Assembly: GCF_000003605.2 (NCBI RefSeq)
Contig: NW_003112569.1
Location: forward strand, 1 to 15,478
DNA: 15,478 nucleotides
DNA from: Saccoglossus kowalevskii
Lineage: Eukaryota; Hemichordata; Enteropneusta; Harrimaniidae
Reading direction: 5' to 3'
Part shown: positions 1 through 9,188 of the stretch, piece by piece
Position numbering within the stretch: position 1 is the first letter of the stretch
Layout: each line of letters begins with the position of its first letter
The notes under the pieces: model-generated
The model's input: only the letters and a program-made list of their open reading frames with translations
Told to the model about the DNA's origin: nothing
Database searches by the model: none
Translations under genes and position numbers: made by a program

Positions 1-512
1 CCTGGGTTCATTGATGTATTATGGGTAATTCATGCTACAAAATATAGGAATCCAATGTGTTAAGGTATTAGCCCTGGGTTCATTGATGTATTGATGGGTA
101 ATTCATGCTACAAAATATAGGTATCCAATTGCGAAAAGGTATTAGCCCTGGGTTCATTGATGTATTGATGGGTAATTCATGCTACAAAATATAGGAATCC
201 AATGTGAAAAGGTATTAGCCCTGGTTTCATTGATGTATTGATGGGTAATTCATGCTACAAAATATAGGTATCCAATTGCGAAAAGGTATTAGCCCTGAGT
301 TCATTGATGTATTGATGGGTAATTCATGCTACAAAATATAGTTATCCAATTGCGAAAAGGTATTAGCCCTGGGTTCATTGATGTATTGATGGGTAAATCA
401 TGCTACAAAATATAGGAATCCAATGTGAAAAGGTATTAGCCCTGGGTTCATTGATGTATTGATGGGTAATTCATGCTACAAAATATAGGTATCCAATGTG
501 AAAAGGTATTAG
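1..512 (+). repeat. Alpha cassette copy 1 (P-Q-N-Q'-T-Na-G)
   Basis: Seven monomers, beginning at 1, 72, 146, 219, 293, 367 and 440. The first lacks only its first C, so the window opens inside the array. Diagnostic marks are GTATTATGGG with GTGTTAAGG (P), the CCCTGGT start (Q'), CCCTGAG with TTATCC (T), and GTATCC with AATGTG (G). The same order recurs at 1600, 4664, 10945 and 14151. Confidence 0.93.
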
Positions 513-731
513 CCCTGGGTTCATTGATGTATTATGGGTAATTCATGCTACAAAATATAGGAATCCAATGTGTTAAGGTATTAGCCCTGGGTTCATTGAT
601 GTATTGATGGGTAATTCATGCTACAAAATATAGGTATCCAATTGCGAAAAGGTATTAGCCCTGGGTTCATTGATGTATTGATGGGTAAATCATGCTACAA
701 AATATAGGAATCCAATGTGAAAAGGTATTAG
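513..731 (+). repeat. P-Q-Na linker trimer
   Basis: Monomers start at 513 (P, 72 bp, GTGTTAAGG), 585 (Q, GTATCC and AATTGCG) and 659 (Na, TAAATC). From 585 on, the order of classes matches 8174 onward at an offset of 7589 bp through to the P monomer at 1600/9189. Confidence 0.9.
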
Positions 732-1015
732 CCCTGGGTTCATTGATGTATTGATGGGTAATTCATGCTACAAAATATAGATATCCAATTGCGAAAAGGT
801 ATTAGCCCTGGGTTCATTGATGTATTGATGGGTAATTCATGCTACAAAATATAGGAATCCAATGTGAAAAGTATTAGCCCTGGGTTCATTGATGTATTGT
901 TGGGTAATTCACGCTACAATATATAGGAACCCAATGTGAAAAGGTATTAGCTCTAGGTTTATTGATGGGTAATTCATGCTACAAAATATAGGAATCCAAT
1001 GTGAAAAGGTATTAG
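732..1015 (+). repeat. A-S-V-D cassette copy 1
   Basis: Monomers start at 732 (A, GATATC at 780-785), 806 (S, GAAAAGTATTAG with one G lost), 878 (V, GTTGGG, CACGC, GAACCC) and 951 (D, CTCTAGG start, 65 bp). D lacks exactly one unit of the internal 8-bp tandem repeat. The cassette recurs seven more times in the window. Confidence 0.93.
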
Positions 1016-1161
1016 CTCTGGGTTTATTGATGTAATGATGGGAAATTCATGCTACGAAATATAGGAATCCAATGTGAAAAGGTATTAGCCCTGGGTTCAT
1101 TGATGTATTGATGGGTAATTCATGCTACAAAATATAGGAATCCAATGTGAAAAGGTATTAG
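1016..1161 (+). repeat. B-N dimer
   Basis: B (1016) has GTAATGATGGGAAATTC and a CpG at 1055-1056 in TACGAAA. N (1089) is the consensus monomer. The pair joins A-S-V-D to the gamma cassette here, at 4080 and at 8605. At 13567 the partner is Z instead of N. Confidence 0.9.
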
Positions 1162-1599
1162 CCCTGGGTTTATTGATGTATTGTTGGGTAATTCACGCTA
1201 CAATATATAGGAATCCAATGTGAAAAGGTATCAGCTCTGGGTTTATTGATGTATTGATGGGAAATTCATGCTACGAAATATAGGAATCCAATGTGAAAAG
1301 GTATTAGCCCTGGGTTCTTTGATGTATTGATGGGTAATTCATCCTACAAAGTATAGGAAACCAATGTGAAAAGGTATTAGCCCTGAGTTTATTGATGTAT
1401 TGTTGGGTAATTCACGCTACAATATATAGGAATCCAATGTGAAAAGGTATGAGCTCTGGGTTTATTGATGTATTGATGGGTAATTCATGCTACGAAATAT
1501 AGGAATCCAATGTGAAAAGGTATTAGCCCTGGGTTCATTGATGTATTGATGGGTAATTCATGCTACGAAATATAGGAATCCAATGTGAAAAGGTATTAG
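1162..1599 (+). repeat. Gamma cassette copy 1 (W-C-K-X-Y-Z)
   Basis: Six 73-bp monomers start at 1162, 1235, 1308, 1381, 1454 and 1527. W ends TATCAG and X ends TATGAG, so the X/Y junction creates GAGCTC at 1451-1456. This copy of K has GAAACC where the others have GAATCC or GAATTC. Confidence 0.93.
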
Positions 1600-2112
1600 C
1601 CCTGGGTTCATTGAGGTATTATGGGTAATTCATGCTACAAAATATAGGAATCCAATGTGTTAAGGTATTAGCCCTGGGTTCATTGATGTATTGATGGGTA
1701 ATTCATGCTACAAAATATAGGTATCCAATTGCGAAAAGGTATTAGCCCTGGGTTCATTGATGTATTGATGGGTAATTCATGCTACAAAATATAGGAATCC
1801 AATGTGAAAAGGTATTAGCCCTGGTTTCATTGATGTATTGATGGGTAATTCATGCTACAAAATATAGGTATCCAATTGCGAAAAGGTATTAGCCCTGAGT
1901 TCATTGATGTATTGATGGGTAATTCATGCTACAAAATATAGTTATCCAATTGCGAAAAGGTATTAGCCCTGGGTTCATTGATGTATTGATGGGTAAATCA
2001 TGCTACAAAATATAGGAATCCAATGTGAAAAGGTATTAGCCCTGGGTTCATTGATGTATTGATGGGTAATTCATGCTACAAAATATAGGTATCCAATGTG
2101 AAAAGGTATTAG
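1600..2112 (+). repeat. Alpha cassette copy 2
   Basis: P-Q-N-Q'-T-Na-G starting at 1600, 1672, 1746, 1819, 1893, 1967 and 2040. It is in register with copy 1 at an offset of 1600 bp. I see one clear private change in the first monomer (GAGGTATT for GATGTATT). Together with copy 1 it delimits a 22-monomer, 1600-bp higher-order unit that is not repeated a third time in that form. Confidence 0.92.
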
Positions 2113-2258
2113 CCCTGGGTTCATTGATGTATTATGGGTAATTCATGCTACAAAATATAGGAATCCAATGTGAAAAGGTATTAGCTCTGGGTTTATTGAT
2201 GTAATGATGGGAAATTCATGCTACGAAATATAGGTATCCAATTGCGAAAAGGTATTAG
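2113..2258 (+). repeat. Chimeric monomers P x D and B x Q
   Basis: The monomer at 2113 has the P-type GTATTATGGG front but ends GTGAAAAGG like D. The next (2185) has the B front (GTAATGATGGGAAATTC, TACGAAA) and a Q tail (GTATCC, AATTGCG). Together they splice an alpha end to the B'-P''-Q series found at 6126, 8027 and 12842. The best reading is an out-of-register recombination join. Confidence 0.82.
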
Positions 2259-2625
2259 CCCTGGGTTCATTGATGTATTGATGGGTAATTCATGCTACAA
2301 AATATAGGAATCCAATGTGTTAAGGTATTAGCCCTGGGTTCATTGATGTATTGATGGGTAATTCATGCTACAAAATATAGGTATCCAATTGCGAAAAGGT
2401 ATTAGCCCTGGGTTCATTGATGTATTGATGGGTAAATCATGCTACAAAATATAGGAATCCAATGTGAAAAGGTATTAGCCCTGGGTTCATTGATGTATTG
2501 ATGGGTAATTCATGCTACAAAATATAGGTATCCAATTGCGAAAAGGTATTAGCCCTGGGTTCATTGATGTATTGGTGGGTAAATCATGCTACAAAATATA
2601 GGAATCCAATGTGAAAAGGTATTAG
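2259..2625 (+). repeat. P''-Q-Na-Q-Na' linker
   Basis: Monomers start at 2259 (GTGTTAAGG tail with a normal GTATTGATG, 73 bp), 2332, 2406, 2479 and 2553 (ATTGGTGGG plus TAAATC). Q and Na alternate, giving 147-bp dimers. The same order leads into A-S-V at 3430-3795 (with true P) and 12916-13282. Confidence 0.9.
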
Positions 2626-2917
2626 CCCTGGGTTCATTGATGTATTGATGGGTAATTCATGCTACAAAATATAGATATCCAATTGCGAAAAGGTATTAGC
2701 CCTGGGTTCATTGATGTATTGATGGGTAATTCATGCTACAAAATATAGGAATCCAATGTGAAAAGTATTAGCCCTGGGTTCATTGATGTATTGTTGGGTA
2801 ATTCACGCTACAATATATAGGAACCCAATGTGAAAAGGTATTAGCTCTAGGTTTATTGATTTAATGATGGGAAATTCATGCTACGAAATATAGGAATCCA
2901 ATGTGAAAAGGTATTAG
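2626..2917 (+). repeat. A-S-V cassette copy 2 with fused D/B monomer
   Basis: A, S and V start at 2626, 2700 and 2772. The fourth monomer (2845) begins CTCTAGG like D but continues as B (TTAATGATGGGAAATTC, TACGAAA), with a private GATTTAATG. It is a D/B fusion that removes one monomer compared with other copies, where D and B are separate. Confidence 0.88.
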
Positions 2918-3429
2918 CCCTGGGTTCATTGATGTATTGATGGGTAATTCATGCTACAAAATATAGGAATCCAATGTGAAAAGGTATTAGCCCTGGGTTT
3001 ATTGATGTATTGTTGGGTAATTCACGCTACAATATATAGGAATCCAATGTGAAAAGGTATCAGCTCTGGGTTTATTGATGTATTGATGGGAAATTCATGC
3101 TACGAAATATAGGAATCCAATGTGAAAAGGTATTAGCCCTGGGTTCTTTGATGTATTGATGGGTAATTCATCCTACAAAGTATAGGAATCCAATGTGAAA
3201 AGGTATTAGCCCTGAGTTTATTGATGTATTGTTGGGTAATTCACGCTACAATATATAGGAATCCAATGTGAAAAGGTATGAGCTCTGGGTTTATTGATGT
3301 ATTGATGGGTAATTCATGCTACGAAATATAGGAATCCAATGTGAAAAGGTATTAGCCCTGGGTTCATTGATGTATTTGATGGGTAATTCATGCTACGAAA
3401 TATAGGAATCCAATGTGAAAAGGTATTAG
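2918..3429 (+). repeat. N plus gamma cassette copy 2
   Basis: N at 2918, then W-C-K-X-Y-Z at 2991, 3064, 3137, 3210, 3283 and 3356. The Z monomer has an extra T (GTATTTGATG, 74 bp), shared only with the copy at 10871. GAGCTC lies at 3280-3285. The block 2918-3648 is collinear with 10433-11163 at an offset of 7515 bp. Confidence 0.92.
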
Positions 3430-3795
3430 CCCTGGGTTCATTGATGTATTATGGGTAATTCATGCTACAAAATATAGGAATCCAATGTGTTAAGGTATTA
3501 GCCCTGGGTTCATTGATGTATTGATGGGTAATTCATGCTACAAAATATAGGTATCCAATTGCGAAAAGGTATTAGCCCTGGGTTCATTGATGTATTGATG
3601 GGTAAATCATGCTACAAAATATAGGAATCCAATGTGAAAAGGTATTAGCCCTGGGTTCATTGATGTATTGATGGGTAATTCATGCTACAAAATATAGGTA
3701 TCCAATTGCGAAAAGGTATTAGCCCTGGGTTCATTGATGTATTGGTGGGTAAATCATGCTACAAAATATAGGAATCCAATGTGAAAAGGTATTAG
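3430..3795 (+). repeat. P-Q-Na-Q-Na' linker
   Basis: Monomers start at 3430 (P, 72 bp), 3502, 3576, 3649 and 3723 (ATTGGTGGG). From 3502 the sequence of classes is in register with 12989 onward (offset 9487) for about 1.75 kb. Confidence 0.9.
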
Positions 3796-4079
3796 CCCTG
3801 GGTTCATTGATGTATTGATGGGTAATTCATGCTACAAAATATAGATATCCAATTGCGAAAAGGTATTAGCCCTGGGTTCATTGATGTATTGATGGGTAAT
3901 TCATGCTACAAAATATAGGAATCCAATGTGAAAAGTATTAGCCCTGGGTTCATTGATGTATTGTTGGGTAATTCACGCTACAATATATAGGAACCCAATG
4001 TGAAAAGGTATTAGCTCTAGGTTTATTGATGGGTAATTCATGCTACAAAATATAGGAATCCAATGTGAAAAGGTATTAG
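3796..4079 (+). repeat. A-S-V-D cassette copy 3
   Basis: Monomers start at 3796, 3870, 3942 and 4015. D (4015-4079) is the 65-bp short unit with the CTCTAGG start. All class marks agree with copy 1. Confidence 0.93.
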
Positions 4080-4225
4080 CTCTGGGTTTATTGATGTAAT
4101 GATGGGAAATTCATGCTACGAAATATAGGAATCCAATGTGAAAAGGTATTAGCCCTGGGTTCATTGATGTATTGATGGGTAATTCATGCTACAAAATATA
4201 GGAATCCAATGTGAAAAGGTATTAG
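4080..4225 (+). repeat. B-N dimer
   Basis: B at 4080 (GTAATGATGGGAAATTC, TACGAAA) and N at 4153, linking A-S-V-D to gamma as at 1016. Confidence 0.9.
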
Positions 4226-4663
4226 CCCTGGGTTTATTGATGTATTGTTGGGTAATTCACGCTACAATATATAGGAATCCAATGTGAAAAGGTATCAGCT
4301 CTGGGTTTATTGATGTATTGATGGGAAATTCATGCTACGAAATATAGGAATCCAATGTGAAAAGGTATTAGCCCTGGGTTCTTTGATGTATTGATGGGTA
4401 ATTCATCCTACAAAGTATAGGAATTCAATGTGAAAAGGTATTAGCCCTGAGTTTATTGATGTATTGTTGGGTAATTCACGCTACAATATATAGGAATCCA
4501 ATGTGAAAAGGTATGAGCTCTGGGTTTATTGATGTATTGATGGGTAATTCATGCTACGAAATATAGGAATCCAATGTGAAAAGGTATTAGCCCTGGGTTC
4601 ATTGATGTATTGATGGGTAATTCATGCTACGAAATATAGGAATCCAATGTGAAAAGGTATTAG
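4226..4663 (+). repeat. Gamma cassette copy 3, with GAATTC in K
   Basis: W-C-K-X-Y-Z at 4226, 4299, 4372, 4445, 4518 and 4591. K carries GAATTC at 4421-4426 where most K copies have GAATCC. The same C-to-T change occurs in the K at 13859 (13908-13913), which marks the two as close relatives. Confidence 0.92.
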
Positions 4664-5176
4664 CCCTGGGTTCATTGATGTATTATGGGTAATTCATGCT
4701 ACAAAATATAGGAATCCAATGTGTTAAGGTATTAGCCCTGGGTTCATTGATGTATTGATGGGTAATTCATGCTACAAAATATAGGTATCCAATTGCGAAA
4801 AGGTATTAGCCCTGGGTTCATTGATGTATTGATGGGTAATTCATGCTACAAAATATAGGAATCCAATGTGAAAAGGTATTAGCCCTGGTTTCATTGATGT
4901 ATTGATGGGTAATTCATGCTACAAAATATAGGTATCCAATTGCGAAAAGGTATTAGCCCTGAGTTCATTGATGTATTGATGGGTAATTCATGCTACAAAA
5001 TATAGTTATCCAATTGCGAAAAGGTATTAGCCCTGGGTTCATTGATGTATTGATGGGTAAATCATGCTACAAAATATAGGAATCCAATGTGAAAAGGTAT
5101 TAGCCCTGGGTTCATTGATGTATTGATGGGTAATTCATGCTACAAAATATAGGTATCCAATGTGAAAAGGTATTAG
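4664..5176 (+). repeat. Alpha cassette copy 3
   Basis: P-Q-N-Q'-T-Na-G at 4664, 4736, 4810, 4883, 4957, 5031 and 5104, with the class order and lengths of copies 1 and 2. Confidence 0.92.
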
Positions 5177-5249
5177 CCCTGGGTTCATTGATGTATTATG
5201 GGTAATTCATGCTACAAAATATAGGTATCCAATTGCGAAAAGGTATTAG
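5177..5249 (+). repeat. P x Q chimeric monomer
   Basis: The front half is P (GTATTATGGG) and the back half is Q (GTATCC, AATTGCG), 73 bp. It follows alpha G directly, where copies 1 and 2 continue with a P-type monomer. The simplest origin is a crossover between adjacent P and Q that dropped one unit. The same chimera recurs at 11458 and 14664. Confidence 0.85.
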
Positions 5250-5841
5250 CCCTGGGTTCATTGATGTATTGATGGGTAAATCATGCTACAAAATATAGGA
5301 ATCCAATGTGAAAAGGTATTAGCCCTGGGTTCATTGATGTATTGATGGGTAATTCATGCTACAAAGTATAGGTATCCAATTGCGAAAAGGTATTATTAGC
5401 CCTGAGTTCATTGATGTATTGATGGGTAATTCATGCTACAAAATATAGGTATCCAATTGCGAAAAGGTATTAGCCCTGGGTTCATTGATGTATTGATGGG
5501 TAAATCATGCTACAAAATATAGGAATCCAATGTGAAAAGGTATTAGCCCTGAGTTCATTGATGTATTGATGGGTAATTCATGCTACAAAATATAGGTATC
5601 CAATTGCGAAAAGGTATTAGCCCTGGGTTCATTGATGTATTGATGGGTAAATCATGCTACAAAATATAGGAATCCAATGTGAAAAGGTATTAGCCCTGAG
5701 TTCATTGATGTATTGATGGGTAAATTCATGCTACAAAATATAGGTATCCAATTGCGAAAAGGTATTAGCCCTGGGTTCATTGATGTATTGGTGGGTAAAT
5801 CATGCTACAAAATATAGGAATCCAATGTGAAAAGGTATTAG
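5250..5841 (+). repeat. Delta block copy 1 (alternating Na and Q/T dimers)
   Basis: Eight monomers start at 5250, 5323, 5400, 5474, 5547, 5621, 5694 and 5769. TAAATC monomers alternate with AATTGCG monomers, giving dimers of 147-148 bp. The second monomer has AAAGTATAG and an extra TAT (TATTATTAG at 5391-5399), making it 77 bp, the longest unit. Copies 2 and 3 lie at 7154 and 11970. Confidence 0.9.
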
Positions 5842-6125
5842 CCCTGGGTTCATTGATGTATTGATGGGTAATTCATGCTACAAAATATAGATATCCAATT
5901 GCGAAAAGGTATTAGCCCTGGGTTCATTGATGTATTGATGGGTAATTCATGCTACAAAATATAGGAATCCAATGTGAAAAGTATTAGCCTTGGGTTCATT
6001 GATGTATTGTTGGGTAATTCACGCTACAATATATAGGAACCCAATGTGAAAAGGTATTAGCTCTAGGTTTATTGATGGGTAATTCATGCTACAAAATATA
6101 GGAATCCAATGTGAAAAGGTATTAG
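5842..6125 (+). repeat. A-S-V-D cassette copy 4
   Basis: Monomers start at 5842, 5916, 5988 and 6061. V begins CCTTGGG instead of CCCTGGG, a private change. D is 65 bp as elsewhere. Confidence 0.92.
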
Positions 6126-6199
6126 CTCTGGGTTTATTGATGTAATGATGGGAAATTCATGCTACGAAATATAGGTATCCAATTGCGAAAAGGTATTAG
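6126..6199 (+). repeat. B x Q chimeric monomer
   Basis: B front (GTAATGATGGGAAATTC, TACGAAA) with a Q tail (GTATCC, AATTGCG), 74 bp. It carries two CpGs, one from each parent class. Also seen at 2185, 8027 and 12842. Confidence 0.87.
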
Positions 6200-6418
6200 C
6201 CCTGGGTTCATTGATGTATTGATGGGTAATTCATGCTACAAAATATAGGAATCCAATGTGTTAAGGTATTAGCCCTGGGTTCATTGATGTATTGATGGGT
6301 AATTCATGCTACAAAATATAAGTATCCAATTGCGAAAAGGTATTAGCCCTGGGTTCATTGATGTATTGATGGGTAAATCATGCTACAAAATATAGGAATC
6401 CATGTGAAAAGGTATTAG
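6200..6418 (+). repeat. P''-Q-Na trimer with small lesions
   Basis: Monomers start at 6200 (TTAAGG tail), 6273 (ATAAGTATCC instead of ATAGGTATCC) and 6347 (Na with GAATCCATG, one A lost, 72 bp). Confidence 0.88.
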
Positions 6419-7006
6419 CCCTGGGTTCATTGATGTATTGATGGGTAATTCATGCTACAAAATATAGGTATTCCAATTGCAAAAAGGTATTAGCCCTGGG
6501 TTCATTGATGTATGATGGGTAAATCATGCTACAAAATATAGGAATCCAATGTGAAAAGGTATTAGCCCTGGGTTCATTGATGTATTGATGGGTAAATTCA
6601 TGCTACAAAATATAGGTATACAATTGCGAAAAGGTATTAGCCCTGGGTTCATTGATGTATTGATGGGTAAATCATGCTACAAAATATAGGAATCCAATGT
6701 GAAAAGGTATTAGCCCTGGGTTCATTGATGTATTGATGGGTAATTCATGCTACAAAATATAGGTATCCAATTGCGAAAAGGTATTAGCCCTGGGTTCATT
6801 GATGTATTGATGGGTAATTCATGCTACAAAATATAGGTATCCAATGTGAAAAGGTATTAGCCCTGGGTTTATTTATGTATTGTTGGGTAATTCACGCTAC
6901 AATATATAGGAATCCAATGTGAAAAGGTATGAGCTCTGGGTTTATTGATGTATTGATGGGTAATTCATGCTACAAAATATAGGAATCCAATGTGAAAAGG
7001 TATTAG
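6419..7006 (+). repeat. Epsilon block copy 1
   Basis: Eight monomers start at 6419, 6494, 6566, 6641, 6714, 6788, 6861 and 6934. Marks are TTGCAAAAAGG (CpG lost), TAAATTC with GTATAC, a G-class monomer, an X-like unit with TTTATTTATG, and a Y-like unit with ACAAAATATAG. Copy 2 is at 9554-10141 (offset 3135). Private one-base indels here are GGTATTCC at 6466-6473 and GTATGATG in the 6494 monomer. Confidence 0.89.
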
Positions 7007-7153
7007 CTCTGGGTTTATTGATGTATCGATGGGTAATTCATGCTACAAAATATAGGAATCCAATGTGAAAAGGTATTAGCCCTGGGTTCATTGATGTATT
7101 GATGGGTAATTCATGCTACAAAATATAGGTATCCAATTGCGAAAAGGTATTAG
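7007..7153 (+). repeat. ATCGAT-bearing monomer plus Q
   Basis: The monomer at 7007 starts CTCTGGG and has GTATCGATGGG, with a CpG at 7027-7028, where others have TTGATG. Q follows at 7080. The pair begins a block of about 1.3 kb (7007-8320) repeated at 11823-13135. Confidence 0.89.
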
Positions 7154-7742
7154 CCCTGGGTTCATTGATGTATTGATGGGTAAATCATGCTACAAAATAT
7201 AGGAATCCAATGTGAAAAGGTATTAGCCCTGGGTTCATTGATGTATTGATGGGTAATTCATGCTACAAAGTATAGGTATCCAATTGCGAAAAGGTATTAG
7301 CCCTGAGTTCATTGATGTATTGATGGGTAATTCATGCTACAAAATATAGGTATCCAATTGCGAAAAGGTATTAGCCCTGGGTTCATTGATGTATTGATGG
7401 GTAAATCATGCTACAAAATATAGGAATCCAATGTGAAAAGGTATTAGCCCTGGGTTTATTGATGTATTGATGGGTAATTCATGCTACAAAATATAGGTAT
7501 CCAATTGCGAAAAGGTATTAGCCCTGGGTTCATTGATGTATTGATGGGTAAATCATGCTACAAAATATAGGAATCCAATGTGAAAAGGTATTAGCCCTGA
7601 GTTCATTGATGTATTGATGGGTAAATTCATGCTACAAAATATAGGTATCCAATTGCGAAAAGGTATTAGCCCTGGGTTCATTGATGTATTGGTGGGTAAA
7701 TCATGCTACAAAATATAGGAATCCAATGTGAAAAGGTATTAG
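7154..7742 (+). repeat. Delta block copy 2
   Basis: Monomers start at 7154, 7227 (AAAGTATAG), 7301 (CCCTGAG), 7375, 7448 (TTTATTG), 7522, 7595 (TAAATTC, 75 bp) and 7670 (ATTGGTGGG). It lacks the extra TAT of copy 1. Na and Q/T monomers alternate throughout. Confidence 0.9.
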
Positions 7743-8026
7743 CCCTGGGTTCATTGATGTATTGATGGGTAATTCATGCTACAAAATATAGATATCCAAT
7801 TGCGAAAAGGTATTAGCCCTGGGTTCATTGATGTATTGATGGGTAATTCATGCTACAAAATATAGGAATCCAATGTGAAAAGTATTAGCCCTGGGTTCAT
7901 TGATGTATTGTTGGGTAATTCACGCTACAATATATAGGAACCCAATGTGAAAAGGTATTAGCTCTAGGTTTATTGATGGGTAATTCATGCTACAAAATAT
8001 AGGAATCCAATGTGAAAAGGTATTAG
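7743..8026 (+). repeat. A-S-V-D cassette copy 5
   Basis: Monomers start at 7743, 7817, 7889 and 7962. They follow the ATTGGTGGG monomer, as in copies 2, 3, 4, 7 and 8. Confidence 0.93.
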
Positions 8027-8100
8027 CTCTGGGTTTATTGATGTAATGATGGGAAATTCATGCTACGAAATATAGGTATCCAATTGCGAAAAGGTATTAG
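8027..8100 (+). repeat. B x Q chimeric monomer
   Basis: Same structure as the monomer at 6126: B front, Q tail, 74 bp. It lies in the same place after D, so it was copied as part of the larger block rather than formed anew. Confidence 0.87.
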
Positions 8101-8320
8101 CCCTGGGTTCATTGATGTATTGATGGGTAATTCATGCTACAAAATATAGGAATCCAATGTGTTAAGGTATTAGCCCTGGGTTCATTGATGTATTGATGGG
8201 TAATTCATGCTACAAAATATAGGTATCCAATTGCGAAAAGGTATTAGCCCTGGGTTCATTGATGTATTGATGGGTAAATCATGCTACAAAATATAGGAAT
8301 CCAATGTGAAAAGGTATTAG
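8101..8320 (+). repeat. P''-Q-Na trimer
   Basis: Monomers start at 8101 (TTAAGG with normal GTATTGATG), 8174 and 8248 (TAAATC). The trimer closes the block shared with 11823-13135 and opens the one shared with 585 onward. Confidence 0.9.
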
Positions 8321-8604
8321 CCCTGGGTTCATTGATGTATTGATGGGTAATTCATGCTACAAAATATAGATATCCAATTGCGAAAAGGTATTAGCCCTGG
8401 GTTCATTGATGTATTGATGGGTAATTCATGCTACAAAATATAGGAATCCAATGTGAAAAGTATTAGCCCTGGGTTCATTGATGTATTGTTGGGTAATTCA
8501 CGCTACAATATATAGGAACCCAATGTGAAAAGGTATTAGCTCTAGGTTTATTGATGGGTAATTCATGCTACAAAATATAGGAATCCAATGTGAAAAGGTA
8601 TTAG
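8321..8604 (+). repeat. A-S-V-D cassette copy 6
   Basis: Monomers start at 8321, 8395, 8467 and 8540. A directly follows Na without the Q-Na' pair, as in copy 1 (732), which supports common descent of 585-1671 and 8174-9260. Confidence 0.93.
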
Positions 8605-8750
8605 CTCTGGGTTTATTGATGTAATGATGGGAAATTCATGCTACGAAATATAGGAATCCAATGTGAAAAGGTATTAGCCCTGGGTTCATTGATGTATTGA
8701 TGGGTAATTCATGCTACAAAATATAGGAATCCAATGTGAAAAGGTATTAG
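8605..8750 (+). repeat. B-N dimer
   Basis: B at 8605 and N at 8678, in the standard position between D and W. Confidence 0.9.
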
Positions 8751-9188
8751 CCCTGGGTTTATTGATGTATTGTTGGGTAATTCACGCTACAATATATAGG
8801 AATCCAATGTGAAATGGTATCAGCTCTGGGTTTATTGATGTATTGATGGGAAATTCATGCTACGAAATATAGGAATCCAATGTGAAAAGGTATTAGCCCT
8901 GGGTTCTTTGATGTATTGATGGGTAATTCATCCTACAAAGTATAGGAATCCAATGTGAAAAGGTATTAGCCCTGAGTTTATTGATGTATTGTTGGGTAAT
9001 TCACGCTACAATATATAGGAATCCAATGTGAAAAGGTATGAGCTCTGGGTTTATTGATGTATTGATGGGTAATTCATGCTACGAAATATAGGAATCTAAT
9101 GTGAAAAGGTATTAGCCCTGGGTTCATTGATGTATTGATGGGTAATTCATGCTACGAAATATAGGAATCCAATGTGAAAAGGTATTAG
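8751..9188 (+). repeat. Gamma cassette copy 4
   Basis: W-C-K-X-Y-Z at 8751, 8824, 8897, 8970, 9043 and 9116. Private changes are GAAATGG in W and GAATCTAATG in Y. GAGCTC lies at 9040-9045. Confidence 0.92.

Noticed and set aside
5-20. RNA polymerase III B-box or tRNA-like element in GGTTCATTGATG
   Set aside because: Only GGTTC and the following A resemble the GGTTCGANNCC B-box. The conserved CC end is absent and I see no A-box or foldable cloverleaf in the monomer.
1-73. Hairpin or regulatory dyad at CCCTGGG
   Set aside because: The CCC/GGG dyad has a one-base centre, too short to form a stable loop, and is changed to CTCTGGG, CCCTGAG or CCCTGGT in many monomers without compensating change.
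1-2184. A simple regular 1600-bp (22-monomer) higher-order repeat
   Set aside because: The alpha cassette at 1 and 1600 suggests it, but the next copies at 4664, 10945 and 14151 are not at multiples of 1600 and the intervening cassette order differs.
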